A stretch of DNA of 64,000 nucleotides from Allodiplogaster sudhausi (taxonomy: Eukaryota > Nematoda > Chromadorea > Rhabditida > Diplogasteridae). The translations under genes and the position numbers were made by a program. Below, one piece after another: positions 44,476 to 55,756 of this stretch; positions within the stretch are counted from its first letter, which is position 1, and each line of letters opens with the position of its first letter. Location: assembly GCA_945643635.1 (NCBI GenBank), contig CALZFC010000013.1, positions 706,501 to 770,500 on the forward strand, read 5' to 3'. The notes below the pieces were generated by a model. The model saw only the letters and a list, made by a program, of their open reading frames with translations, made no database searches and was not told where the DNA came from.

Positions 44476-45297
44476 ATTCTCAGTGGCTCTCACTCTCTAT
44501 TTCATTTCTATTTCTCTCCAATCTCTCTATCTTTCGCTTTTTCTCTCCTGCAATTGTAATGTTCTCACGTTTCCCCAAAAAAAGTTATCGACAAAGTAGT
44601 ACTTAATTATTGATATAGTGCTGCAATTAACAGCGATCATTGCGTACATGTACATGAATATATATTTGTAAACAAAAAAAGGTTTAAGGTTTTAGAAAAC
44701 GAGAAAGCATATGTTTTAGCAAAATAGAACTTACCAGGTGGTTTTATTGACGAACTTCTGGTATATATTACGCCGTCTATTATTTTACTTTGATCCATTA
44801 ATGAGTCTATCTTCGAAGTAAATAAATAAAAAAAAAGTAACAACAGAAGCTTCTCCCCGATGGTCCTCCAAGTCACAAGTTCGGTTATATATTACGCCGC
44901 CTATTGTTTTACTTTGATACGTATTCTACGCGTTTGGAAAAAGTAGCAAAAGTGATTTACGTGAATTTTAAATAATTCTTTGTTTAAATTATTTTATTAT
45001 TATTTGTTTCTCGATGAGAAATCATAGGTGAGAGGATGTTCGCTAGAGATGGACAGAGTAAAGTAAGATTCGGTGTAAGCCTAATGAACATTTGGTGAAC
45101 GGCGTTCAAAAAATACATTTTATTACACGTTTTTCTGCTCAATCCGCATATGTAGTTGAATTGATTGTTAGTGTGAAGCTTCCCCAAATCAAACAATGTC
45201 AACGAAAGTTTGAATAAATTATCGAGAGACAAATAATTACAAAATGATATAAAAAGAAATATATAAAATACACCCACAATTTATTTTTGCTACTTAA

Positions 45298-45378
45298 TTT
45301 TTTGTCCATTGTTTTACTTTGATTACGTATCAAAGTAATTTGATTATGTATCAAAGTTATACAATGGACAAAAAAAAT
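45298..45378. repeat. Imperfect palindrome
   Basis: TTTTTGTCCATTGTTTTACT and its approximate reverse near 45350-45378 enclose repeated ATTACGTATCAAAGT/ATTATGTATCAAAGT units. Confidence 0.55.
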
Positions 45379-46442
45379 ACAACGAACTGTGACCATGGAC
45401 GTAAATAACGGAAATGCTAAATAGCTTCCACTCAACAAGAAAAGCGCCAGGTAAATTCTATTTCCCCAAAATATTCATTTATTTATTTTTTAACATCTTG
45501 GTCGAGTACATTTTCGCTTCCGTTCTGACTTCTGTGCATGATTTGACTACAATCCAAGCCAAGAAAGCGTCATGAGGCTTTTACAATGAAATGTAGGCTT
45601 GCGCGGTTCCACGCGAGAATATCTGCTAAATTTGATATGGGTTAAAGGACCACAAAACTCAACCCTGATCCATTTTTGAATTTTATCTCTGAGTTAATAA
45701 CTCGTAATTTTGTCAGTCAAATGGACGCGATTGAAGCAATAATTAGAGAAGCTGAGGGAAAGAGAATGAAAGGATGGGGAAATAGAGCAAAGAGAGTGAA
45801 AATAGAAAGAGTGGGAGACAAAGCAAGAGGGCGTGGTTGACTAATTGTAAGTAGAGAGAGAGTGAGAGAGAGAGAAATAGAACGAAAGCTTCGTCTTACT
45901 AATAGAAAAGCGCAAATGACCATGGATGTACTGACCATGAGCTAAATGCAATGATATTGTGGCGTAGACTGGAAAAAGCGTGGAGATTTAGACAGAGAGA
46001 GGGAAGGGCAAAGAGTGAGAGATCTTCGAAAAAGCGTGGGTTTTTGTATGTACATACTTAGACTGAAAGATTGGCCGCATGGAAGAATGAGTGAGAGGAG
46101 AATGCAGCAAGGAAACCGCCAGCAGAAATGTCGTTATGCAAATGAGCTGCACAATTCTGCCGACCGCATCACACTCCAGCACAGCTACAAGGATTCTTCC
46201 CTCAGCATTAGGCATAGCTTAAAAAAATAAAATATTAATAAATATATGAGAATCAAATTCATCAACTCGGAAGGAAGTCTGTTGGTCATTCAAGTGATTG
46301 ATTGAGTGATTCATCGTATAGTCTGTTTAATGATTTATTATGTATTTATGCTGCCAATCAAATCCACCGTTAGCCAAGTAGGCGAAGGGAGATTATAGGA
46401 GGGGGCGTGGCCAGTGGGGAGAGAGAAATCAAGGATGTCCTT

Positions 46443-46564
46443 ATTCCGCATAGTTGAATTGATTGTTAGTTTGAAGCTTCCCTAAATCAAACATTGCCAA
46501 CGAAAGTTGGCAATGTTTGATTTAGGGAAGCTTCAAACTAACAATCAATTCAACTATGCGGAAT
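46443..46564. repeat. Perfect 59-bp-stem hairpin with GAAA loop
   Basis: The left arm runs from ATTCCGCATAGTTG to ATTGCCAAC (46443-46501), the loop GAAA is 46502-46505, and the right arm is the exact reverse complement to 46564. In other copies of the module, GCCAACGAAAG continues into TTTGGATAAAATATC. Here it turns back on itself, marking a head-to-head junction. Confidence 0.9.
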
Positions 46565-46947
46565 ATGACAAGACCCCTCATGACAAGCAGAGTTGGAATG
46601 TAAAGGATAAAGCGGCTGGGGAAGACGTGGAATGAAGTGGAAAGTAGTAGTAAAAAGAAGAGTTGGAGGTGGAAAGGCAAAGAAATAAGCAGCACTAGCA
46701 AGGCTGCAAAGGAACGCGCGAATATTAAATCCAGGGGCCGAATGAAAGCCGCCATGACATGACCAATTTAACACTAGTAAAATATTTGCTGTTTTAAATC
46801 TTCTTTTTTGCTCCCTCATTAATCAAATTGCGAGAATATGCAGGTAGGTGGTGGTGAATAATAGAGAAAAATGGATAAGCAATATATACGTTTTTGAAGA
46901 AAAAGAAAAGTTTACTTCCTAAATTACGAGTCGAAGGAGGATCGTCG

Positions 46948-47343
46948 TGTAAAGGGGACTATGTATAGTTTGTAGTATCTCTCTATTTATCTATGTATGT
47001 ATGTTCCCTCTCCTCCTTGTTGTTCTCCCCCTTTCGCTGTCTCGCTCTCTCTCGCTCTATGTGACTCCGCCCCCAGGTTGTACTGTACTTAAGTCCCGAT
47101 TATGACTAATCTAAGAGCTTCTTCCCGGGGGCGACCAGCCTTAAGCTGGTCCGCCTCTTGCCTTCTTCCTGCCGCCCGTCCCGCCGTTCCCGTCGTCCTT
47201 CCCGAACTTCCCCCTCAACGACCACCACGCCTCGGACCCCGTACTCTTCCCTGTTGTCTCGCTCTCTCTCTCTGTCGAGTATCGCTGCCTAATAAACTTG
47301 TCTTCTCGAACGTCTTGTCGCTGGGGAACGACTCGTATTGACT
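46948..47343 (+). mobile_element. Solo LTR-like insertion with 4-bp target duplication
   Basis: The insert of 396 bp begins TGTAAAGGGGACT and ends GTATTGACT, flanked by GTCG on both sides (46944-46947 and 47344-47347). The empty form GGATCGTCGGCATTGTTCAG is present, reversed, at about 58055-58080. Inside are an AATAAA poly(A) signal (about 47291) and a GC-rich stretch. No gag or pol coding is seen. The orientation is inferred from the poly(A) signal. Confidence 0.7.
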
Positions 47344-48324
47344 GTCGGCATTGTTCAGCATTTATGAACATTTCTAAGAGCGTCGAGATCAAAAGTGAAG
47401 AGTGAAGCAGAAACAGAGGGAGAACTTTGTGGGAGAGGGGAAGTAAAATAAAGAGTGAGAGCCACTGACATAGTAGGCAATGATTGTTCAAAAGAGTGAC
47501 AGGCATTGACTATGAAAGATAGAGAGGGGGAAAAGAGCGAGAGAGAGAGAGAGAAAGAAATAGAGAGAGAGAGACAGAATGAGAGAATGAGAAGAGCTGA
47601 GTAGGAGTGGGAATGTTCGATGGAAATCCAAGGAATGAATGATGATGGGGCATGACAATGCCCTTTTTAAAGGATTCCTCGCCCCTGACAAGCCGAGTTG
47701 GAAAGGAAAGGGCAAAACGCCTTGGGGAGACGTGGAAAGAAGTGGAAACTAGAAGTATAAAGAAGATTTGGAGGCGGAGTGGAAGGAAATTTTGTGAGTT
47801 AAGGATGTTTGCAAGAGATGAATAAGGCAGGAGAGGGATCGTAATAGTGAAAAAGAGAAATCAAGGATGGGAGGGGGCGTGGCCAGTCTAAAAGAAAAAT
47901 CAAGGATGTCCTTATTCCGCATAGTTGAATTTATTGTTAGTTTGAAGCTTCCCAAAATCAAACATTGCCAACAAAAGTTGGTAGAAATTTTTGAGAAATA
48001 AATAGTAACAAAATAATTTAAAAATAAATTCATAAAATACACCCACAAATTATTTTTGTTACTTTTTCCAGCGCTTTGAGTAGTGCTATCAAATCGAAAT
48101 AATGGACTGCGTAATATATACAAAAGGTTCATTAACAAAACCATCAGGTAAGTTCTATTTCGTCAAAAATTATGCCTTCTCGCCGACCAAAACCTATACA
48201 TCTTTTTTTTTTGCTAAAACGTATTAATGTAAATGGATGCTTTGCTCGCTATTTATTGCAGCCCTACATCAATAATGTAGTACGCTTGGTCGACGCCTTT
48301 TTTTCGAGGAAAAGTGAGAACATT

Positions 48325-48334
48325 TCAGTTGAAG

Positions 48335-48378
<44 letters not shown>

Positions 48379-48381
48379 TAG
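48325..48381. repeat. (GA)n microsatellite
   Basis: About 22 GA units with a single AAA interruption. It is the GA module of the composite repeat. Confidence 0.85.
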
Positions 48382-49820
48382 GAAAAAAATGAAGATATAA
48401 GATATATAAGAAAAGTACTTAAATACAGACTAATACCTTATCTTATCAATCTAGTGGATTAGTTTATTGTTCGACCAAGTGAATAATTGATTTAACTTCA
48501 TTTTTGTTGTTGACATTTTTTTTTTGATTAACCAAGTGGTTCCATTGAAGCTTCAAAGCATGATGATTCCGAATTGCTATCGTGCAGATGATTCATGCTA
48601 GCTCATCTTAAAATTAATCGGCGAACTGAACTGAATTGGGAGGGAAGTGGACTGCGAATGTTTGTTTAGAAAGAAAAAAAAACACTTTTAAAGCACTACT
48701 TTTGCAGCAAAACATGTAGGTATATACCCACTCTTGTATCAGTTGAAAAAACGGCGCGAATTCAAACATGTGTTTTGCTCATTTGATAAGCTTGCTCTCC
48801 CGCATCTTCTATGAGACATGGCTCGACGTCTAATTGCAAGGGAGAAAGTCACATTCACTCGCTGTAGTTATAGAAAGAAAAAAATGAGAGTGAGAGAGAA
48901 CAAGAGAGATAGAGAAAGACAGCGAGAAATTAATAGAAGGAAACATGCAAAAAAAAGAGATGATCGTTGAAAGTCGATAGAGGAAAAGTAAGATGTGGGT
49001 ATTTGATTTCACTGAACACGCCAACACAAAGGAGAGTAGGATCTGCTTGCGGCAGTTGGGAATTGGATTGAGGATATTTCGGGCATGGCTGAACTGGTGG
49101 GGAATAACAAAAGAGAGAGAGAGAGATGAGCTGAGTAGGAATGGGAAAGTTCGATGGGTATCCACGGGTTTATGAAGGGGCATGATAGGACCTTTTTAAA
49201 GTGAAAGGGCAAACCGACTGGGGAAGACGAGGAAAGAAATTGAAACTTGTAGTAAAAAGAAGATGGAGGCGGAAAGGAAAGTAAGTTCACTAATTAAGAA
49301 TGTTTGCAAGAGATGGACAGAGTAAAGTATGATTAGGTGAAAGACCAAGTAACATTAGGTGAATAGCGTTGAAAAATTTCAGTTAACTTTTTTTTTCTCA
49401 TTCCTCGTAGTTGAATTGAAGCTTTCCCCAAAAAAAACATTGCCAACGAAAGTTTGGATAAAATATCGAGAAACAAATAATAACAAAACGATTTAAAAAC
49501 AAATATATAAAATACACCCACAAATCATTTTTGCTACGGTTTTAGGAAAGAGGCGCACGCATATCAATGCAAAATAATGAACTGCATGATGTATTCCCGA
49601 AGTTCATCAATAAAACCACCTGGTAAGTTCTATTTCGCCAAAAATTAAGCCTTCTCGCCGACCAAAACGTAAATTTCTTTTTTTTTGCTAAAGCGTATTC
49701 ATGTAAATGTATGTATGCAATGCTCTCTATTTATTGCAGCCCCACATATGTACATCAATAATTTAGTACTGCTTTGTCGACAACGTTTTTTTTAGGGGAA
49801 ACGTATGTGAGTTACGGTTG

Positions 49821-49823
<3 letters not shown>

Positions 49824-49861
<38 letters not shown>

Positions 49862-49906
49862 AAGAGAGAGAGAGAGAGAAAGAGAGAAAGAGAGAGAGAG
49901 AAAGAA
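49824..49906. repeat. (GA)n microsatellite
   Basis: GA run with AAAG interruptions in the composite repeat. Confidence 0.85.
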
Positions 49907-50749
49907 GAGCTGATTGTGAGTAGGAGTGGAAAAGTTCGATGGGCATCCTGGCATGACGATGGGGCATGATAGGGCCATTTTAAAGGATAGTGTTTCCAAC
50001 CTCTTGACAAGCAGAGTTGGCAAGGAAAGGACATACCGCCTGGGGGAGACGTACAAAGAAGTGGAAACTAGTAGTAAATAGAAGTTGGAGGCGTAGTGGA
50101 AAGAAAAGTTGCGAGTTAAGAATGTTTGCAAGAGATGGACATGGCAGATGCGGGTTCGCAATATAGAGAGCGAGAGAAACAATAAAAAAAGCGTGAAACG
50201 GAGAGAGGGAGAGAAACTGCGAGAGAAAACAGCTCTAGCAAAGCTGCAAAAGAGCGCGCGAATATGAATCCAGGGGCCGAATGAAAGCCACCATGGCATG
50301 ACCAATTTAATACTAGTAAAATATTCGCTGTCTTAAATCTTCTTTTTTGCTCTCTCATCACATTAAATTGCGAGAATATGCAGGTGAATTGGAGAGAAAA
50401 CTGATGAGCAATCTATACGTTTTTTGAAGAAAAGAAAAGTTTATTTCCTAAATTACGAGTTGAAGGAGGATCGCGGCTCTAAGAGCGTCGAGGTCAAAAG
50501 TGATGTAAACAAGCACTTTTATGTATGAGAGAGAGAGAGAGGGAGAGAGAGAAATGAATAAAATAGAGTGTTCTTCTGTAACATATAGAACTATGCACGT
50601 ATGTAAATTCAATTACTACCCTCTCTTAACAAACAAATGGATTAGTTAAGTAGTCCATGTGAACAATTGATTTGTCGAAATTTTTCACGATTAGCCAGGT
50701 GGTTCTGTGAAGCTTCAAATCATGATAATTCCGAATTGCTATCTTTCAG

Positions 50750-51024
50750 CTGTTTTTTTTCACGAAACCATCGATCAACTGGGCCTCGCACAGCGATGAA
50801 GGAATCGTAGAACATCAGTGCCAACTCTTGCTTGGCAATGTTAAGCTCGCAGAGTTGTCGTTGATAAAACGAACGTAGTCTTCGCACTTACAATTGAATT
50901 TTTGCGTGATATCATAGGCGTTCTGTCGGATTTTTTTCATGTTTATTTTCTTCGGGCGCCTATTCTCTATTTTAACTACTCTCATTTTATATTTACATTG
51001 CTTTTCTCTTTTTTTCTCTCCCAC
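50750..51024 (-). pseudogene. Fragment of an unrecognised basic protein (copy 2)
   Basis: The minus strand reads MRVVKIENRRPKKINMKKI, then RQNAYDITQKFNCKCEDYV and RFIND, clearly related to 36127-36324. After FIND the frame ends quickly (stop at 50815). A second frame continues as YQRQLCELNIAKQELALMF, then YDSFIAVRGPVDRWF, suggesting a frameshift or a missed splice. The uninterrupted join of the two parts hints at an intron-less copy. Function unknown. Confidence 0.4.
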
Positions 51025-51025
51025 A

Positions 51026-51135
51026 GGGAGAGACAGAGAGTGAGAGAGAGAAGGGGATGTGGATAGATTGAAGAGACTGATAGAAAAGAGAGAGGCAGAG
51101 AGAGAGAAAGAGAAAGAGAGAGAGAGAGATCATTC
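51026..51135. repeat. GA-rich tract
   Basis: Interrupted (GA)n directly upstream (minus strand) of the basic-protein fragment. It corresponds to the CT tract before copy 1 at 36070-36127. Confidence 0.8.
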
Positions 51136-51280
51136 AGAGAAAACGAGATGTTGCTAGAGAAGTGAGATGATAAATAAATAAGAAATAGAAATGTCATATT
51201 TTTCTAGATTGTGCCTGGTGGATTTAAGAGAGCCTCTCTGTAAGGCTCAAGCAGCGCTCAATGGGCGCCTGCCCCGGGGG

Positions 51281-53472
51281 AAAGTGTTGGATTTTGGTAA
51301 CCAAAATTTTATGAGGAGTACCCACTTGCATTGTAAAAGAAATAATGGGGTCAAATTTGTTATAAAAAATTTTTTCTTGCCAGTGGGTGCAAAAGTAAGG
51401 CAAATATTTGAGTGTCCATAACTTCCTAAAACTTAATATTTTTCAGTTTTCTTTTTTTTGTTTTATTTGTCATTCGAATACACACAAAAACGTAATAGGA
51501 AGTGTTTTTTGAAAATTTCATTCTTGACCAGTTTTAGGCATTTTTCTGTTTCCGAAATTGGTTTTTGGACATTTCAACTATTTTACGGCATGAGCACGGG
51601 CCAATGAATAGTTTATAAGAAAGAGGAGAAAAAACTATACAAGATGTGTTCTTATGAAGAAAATCGAAGGATATACATTTTACGAAATTTTGACTTGAAC
51701 CTGGTGCACTCGCGTTTTTGCTAGTTGGGATGAAACTGTATAATTATTTTCAAAGCTTTGTTTTCGGGATAATATCGATGTCGATATATTAGCCATTAAA
51801 TTCTCTACCAGAAAAGGTATCTATCACCGATATACGAATTACCTTGGGACTCAGAGAATGCAATTATATGTTTTTCGAAAAAAAAAATTCAATGATAACT
51901 AATGAAACCCTCATTTTTAGTCCACAGAAGTAGCCAGTCGAAGCAATTATCCATATCATAAGATAGAGCGAAGATGTAAACGACCCATGATATCGAAAGC
52001 GTATTCAGCGATCCATAACTTTGCTCAATCTTAATATCAGAAAATCATAGGTATATCATCTAAGAGCTCTCACAGAGATCTTCAAATGCTACATACATAC
52101 TTTTATTCGTTCTGTACTTTTAGAAGGCTTAAAAAACTATTTTACAAACATTTCCGCATTTCAAAACATTCTTCATAAGAAAGAGCGTGAAATTTGCTAC
52201 AAGATGAACCCCTTTCAATAAACTTTCAAGTCTATAATGTTTTGTTATAAGTTATAAAAATAGGGCATCAGCTTACCTTAGCACAATTCTTCAACGTAAA
52301 AAATTATTGGAATATTCTAATTCGAATAACCTAAACAATAAAATTCTCGGGCTAAAGGATAGCGACGATACTTTACCTATTCTTATGACTTATAACAGAA
52401 CAATATAGACTTGAAAGTTTATTGAAAGTGGTTCACCTTGTAGCAAATTCCACGCTCTTTCTTATGAAGTATGTTTTGAAAAGCGGAAATGTTTGTAAAA
52501 TAGTTTTTTAAGCCTTCTAAAAGTACAGAACGAAATTTTACATAGAAATATAAATATTTCAATAAAAGTATGTATGTAGCATTTGAAGATCTCTGTGAGA
52601 GCTCTTAGATGATATACCTATGATTTTCTGATATTAAGATTGAGCAAAGTTATGGATCGCTGAATACGCTTTCGATATCATGGGTCGTTTACATGACGTG
52701 GAAAGACTTCTATATTGATAGAAAAAAGGAAATGTATATCCTTCAAATTCCTCGAAAAGGGAATATGTTATGCAGAATTCTTCGCTCTATCTTATGGTAT
52801 GGAGAATTGCTTCGACTGGCTACTTCTGTGGACTAAAAATGAGGGTTTCATTAGTTATCATTGAATTTTTTTTTTCGAAAAACATATAATTGCATTCTCT
52901 GAGTCCCAAGGTAATTCGTATATCGGTGATAGATACCTTTTCTGGTAGAGCATTTAATGGCTAATATATCGACATCGATATTATCCCGAAAACAAAGCTT
53001 TGAAAATAATTATACAGTTTCATCCCAACGAGCAAAAACGCGAGTGCACCAGGTTCAAGTCAAAATTTCGTAAAATGTATATCCTTCGATTTTCTTCATA
53101 AGAACACATCTTGTATAGTTTTTTCTCCTCTTTCTTATAAACTATTCATTGGCCCGTGCTCATGCCGTAAAATAGTTGAAATGTCCAAAAACCAATTTCG
53201 GAAACAGAAAAATGCCTAAAACTGGTCAAGGATGAAATTTTCAAAAAACACTTCCTATTACGTTTTTGTGTGTATTCGAATGACAAATAAAAAAAAAAAA
53301 GAAAACTGAAAAATATTAAGTTTTAAGGAAGTTATGGACACTCAAATATTTGCCTTACTTTTGCACCCACTGGCAAGAAAAAATTTTTTATAACAAATTT
53401 GACCCCATTATTTCTTTTACAATGCAAGTGGGTACTCCTCATAAAATTTTGGTTACCAAAATCCAACACTTT
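51281..53472. mobile_element. 2.2-kb foldback element with ~1-kb arms
   Basis: It begins AAAGTGTTGGATTTTGG and ends CCAAAATCCAACACTTT. The left arm is 51281 to about 52265, the right arm about 52376 to 53472, and about 110 bp lies between. The arms match closely throughout; the right arm has about 80 bp extra at 52695-52785. There is no long reading frame. It could be a Foldback-type transposon or a recent inverted duplication. No target duplication was recognised. Confidence 0.75.
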
Positions 53473-53713
53473 AAAAAGAATTTAAAAAGGCAAGGAAAAA
53501 TTAGCCAGTTATTAGCAATAAGCAAACAGTAAACGTATAACTGGCTAATTTTTTCATCCTCAGTGTTATGGATGAAAATACGCAGATTTAGGCAAATTCA
53601 CTCCCAAACTGACACCTTTTGCATCCATTAGGGACTGCAAATGTGTCTTTAAAAACGCTTTTAAACTGCAGAAAAACATTAAAAACGGCAAAGAAGCAGA
53701 GATAGGTAAAAAT

Positions 53714-53716
<3 letters not shown>

Positions 53717-53775
<59 letters not shown>

Positions 53776-53816
53776 AAGAAAGAGAGTAAGAGGTAGAGAG
53801 AGAGAGAGAGAGGAAC
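53717..53816. repeat. (GA)n microsatellite
   Basis: GA module of the composite repeat. The Leu/Ser reading frames over it are artefacts. Confidence 0.85.
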
Positions 53817-55756
53817 TGAGTACATAGGAGTGGGAACGTTAGATGGGAATCCTGGTACGAGGATGGTGCATGATTGGACATTTTTAAAAGATAGTGTTTC
53901 CTCCCTCATGACCAGCAGAGTTGGAAAGGAAAAGACAAACCGACTGGAGGAGACGTGGAAAGAAGTGGAAACTAGTAGTAAAAAGAAGATGGAGGCGGAA
54001 AGGAAAGAAGGTTCACGAATTAAGGATGTTTGCAAGAGATGAACAGAGTAAAGTATGATTAGGTGTAAGACTGAAGTAACGCTAGGTGAACTACGTTCAA
54101 AATATACATTCAGATGCCGGATATCACCAATATAAAAGAGAGCAGGAATTGGATAGGGGTCTCGCGAACTTTCTTTCCTTTTTCTTTTTTCTTTTTATTA
54201 CTAGTTTCCACTTCTTTCCACATCTTCCCCTGGTGCGGCTTGCCCTTTCCTTTCAAACTCTGCGTGTCATGAGAAGCTCTATCCTAAAAAAAAAAATCAT
54301 TCCCCATCATCATGCCAGGATGCTAAACTAACTTTCCCACTCCTTCTCAGCTGTTTTTTCTCTCTTTCTCTCACATTCTCTCTTTCTCTCTCGCACTCTC
54401 TCCCCTCTCTATCTCTTATTCTCAATGTCTATCACTCTTTTGAACTATCACTGACTACTATCTCAGTGGCTCTCAGTTTCTATTTCGTTTTTCTCACTCT
54501 CTCCAATCTCTCTATTTTTCGCTATTTCTCTCCTGCAATTGTAATGTTCTCACGTTTCCCCGAAATAAGTTGTCGACAAAGTAGTACTTAATTTTAGATT
54601 TAGTGCTGCCATTAACAGCGATCATTGCGTACATGTATATCAATATGTATTTGTAAGCAAAAAAGGTTTAAGGTTTTGGCCGACGAGAAAGCAAATATTT
54701 TTTTTAGCGAAATAGAACTTACCAGGTGGTTTTATTGATGAACTTCTGGTATATATAACGCCGCCTATTGTTTTACTTTGATGCGGTAGTCGTGATTTGG
54801 TATAGATTTTTAAAAGAATAAACCCAAAAAAATTAATTAATTTATTTTTAATTCATTTATAGTTATGAATCAATTTAAGTATGTTTTCACTAGGTTTTTG
54901 TTTCCATTTCTTTCCACTTCCCCCCCCCCCCCACCCGCTTCGCCCCTTTCTTTCCTCTGCCTATCATGAGGGAGGAAACTCGATCCTTTAAAAAACTCAG
55001 CTCTTCTCTCTCTCTCTCTCTCTCTATCTGCCTATGTCTTACTCTCTATTTCTTTCTCTCTGTCTCTCTCTTACTCTATATTTCTTTCTCTCTCTCTCGC
55101 TCTTTTCCCCCTCTCTATCTCTCATAGTCAATGTCACTCTCTATCTCTCATAGTCAATGTCACTGTTTTGAACTATCATTGCCTACTATCTCATGGTCAG
55201 TCATTGGCTCTAACTCTTTAATTTACTTCCCCTCTCCCTCTCCCCGAAATTCTCCCTCGCTCATACATACAAGTGTTTATTAACATCACTTTTTATTCTC
55301 GCTGAACAATGCCTATGATCCTCCTTCGGCACGTAATTTAGGGAAATTTTTTTTTTGATTTTCTTTAAAAACGTATAGGTAGATTGCTCTTCCGTTTTCT
55401 CTCCAATTAACCATTCTCGTAATTTGATGTGATGAGGGAGCAAAAAAGAAGATTTGAAAAAGCAAATATTTTACTAGTTTACAGTGGTCATGCCATGGTG
55501 GCTTTCATTCGGCGCCTGGATTCATATTCGCGCGCTTCTTTGCAGCTTTGCTGGAGCAGTGTGTTTCTCTGCCTTTCCACCTCCAACTCTTCCTTTTACT
55601 ACTAGTTTCCACTTCTTTCCACGTCTGTTTGTCCTTTCCTTTCCAATTCTGCTTGTCATGATGGATGGAGGAAACTCTATCCATTAAAAAGGCCCTTTAA
55701 TGCCCCATCATTATACCTTGGATGCGCATCGAGCTTTCCCACTCTTACTCAGCACT

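Noticed and set aside
48100..48300. Possible exon pair around the conserved CACCTGGTAAGTTCTA donor-like site in repeat copies
   Set aside because: Joining to the downstream TTTATTGCAG acceptor gives an immediate stop, and the frame is not conserved between copies.
44217..50305. Many Ser/Leu- or Arg/Glu-rich frames in the composite repeat block
   Set aside because: All sit on GA/CT tracts and change frame between repeat copies.
51191..51421. A 76-residue frame at the left edge of the foldback element
   Set aside because: It crosses the element boundary at 51281 and has no homologue at the mirrored arm in a comparable frame.
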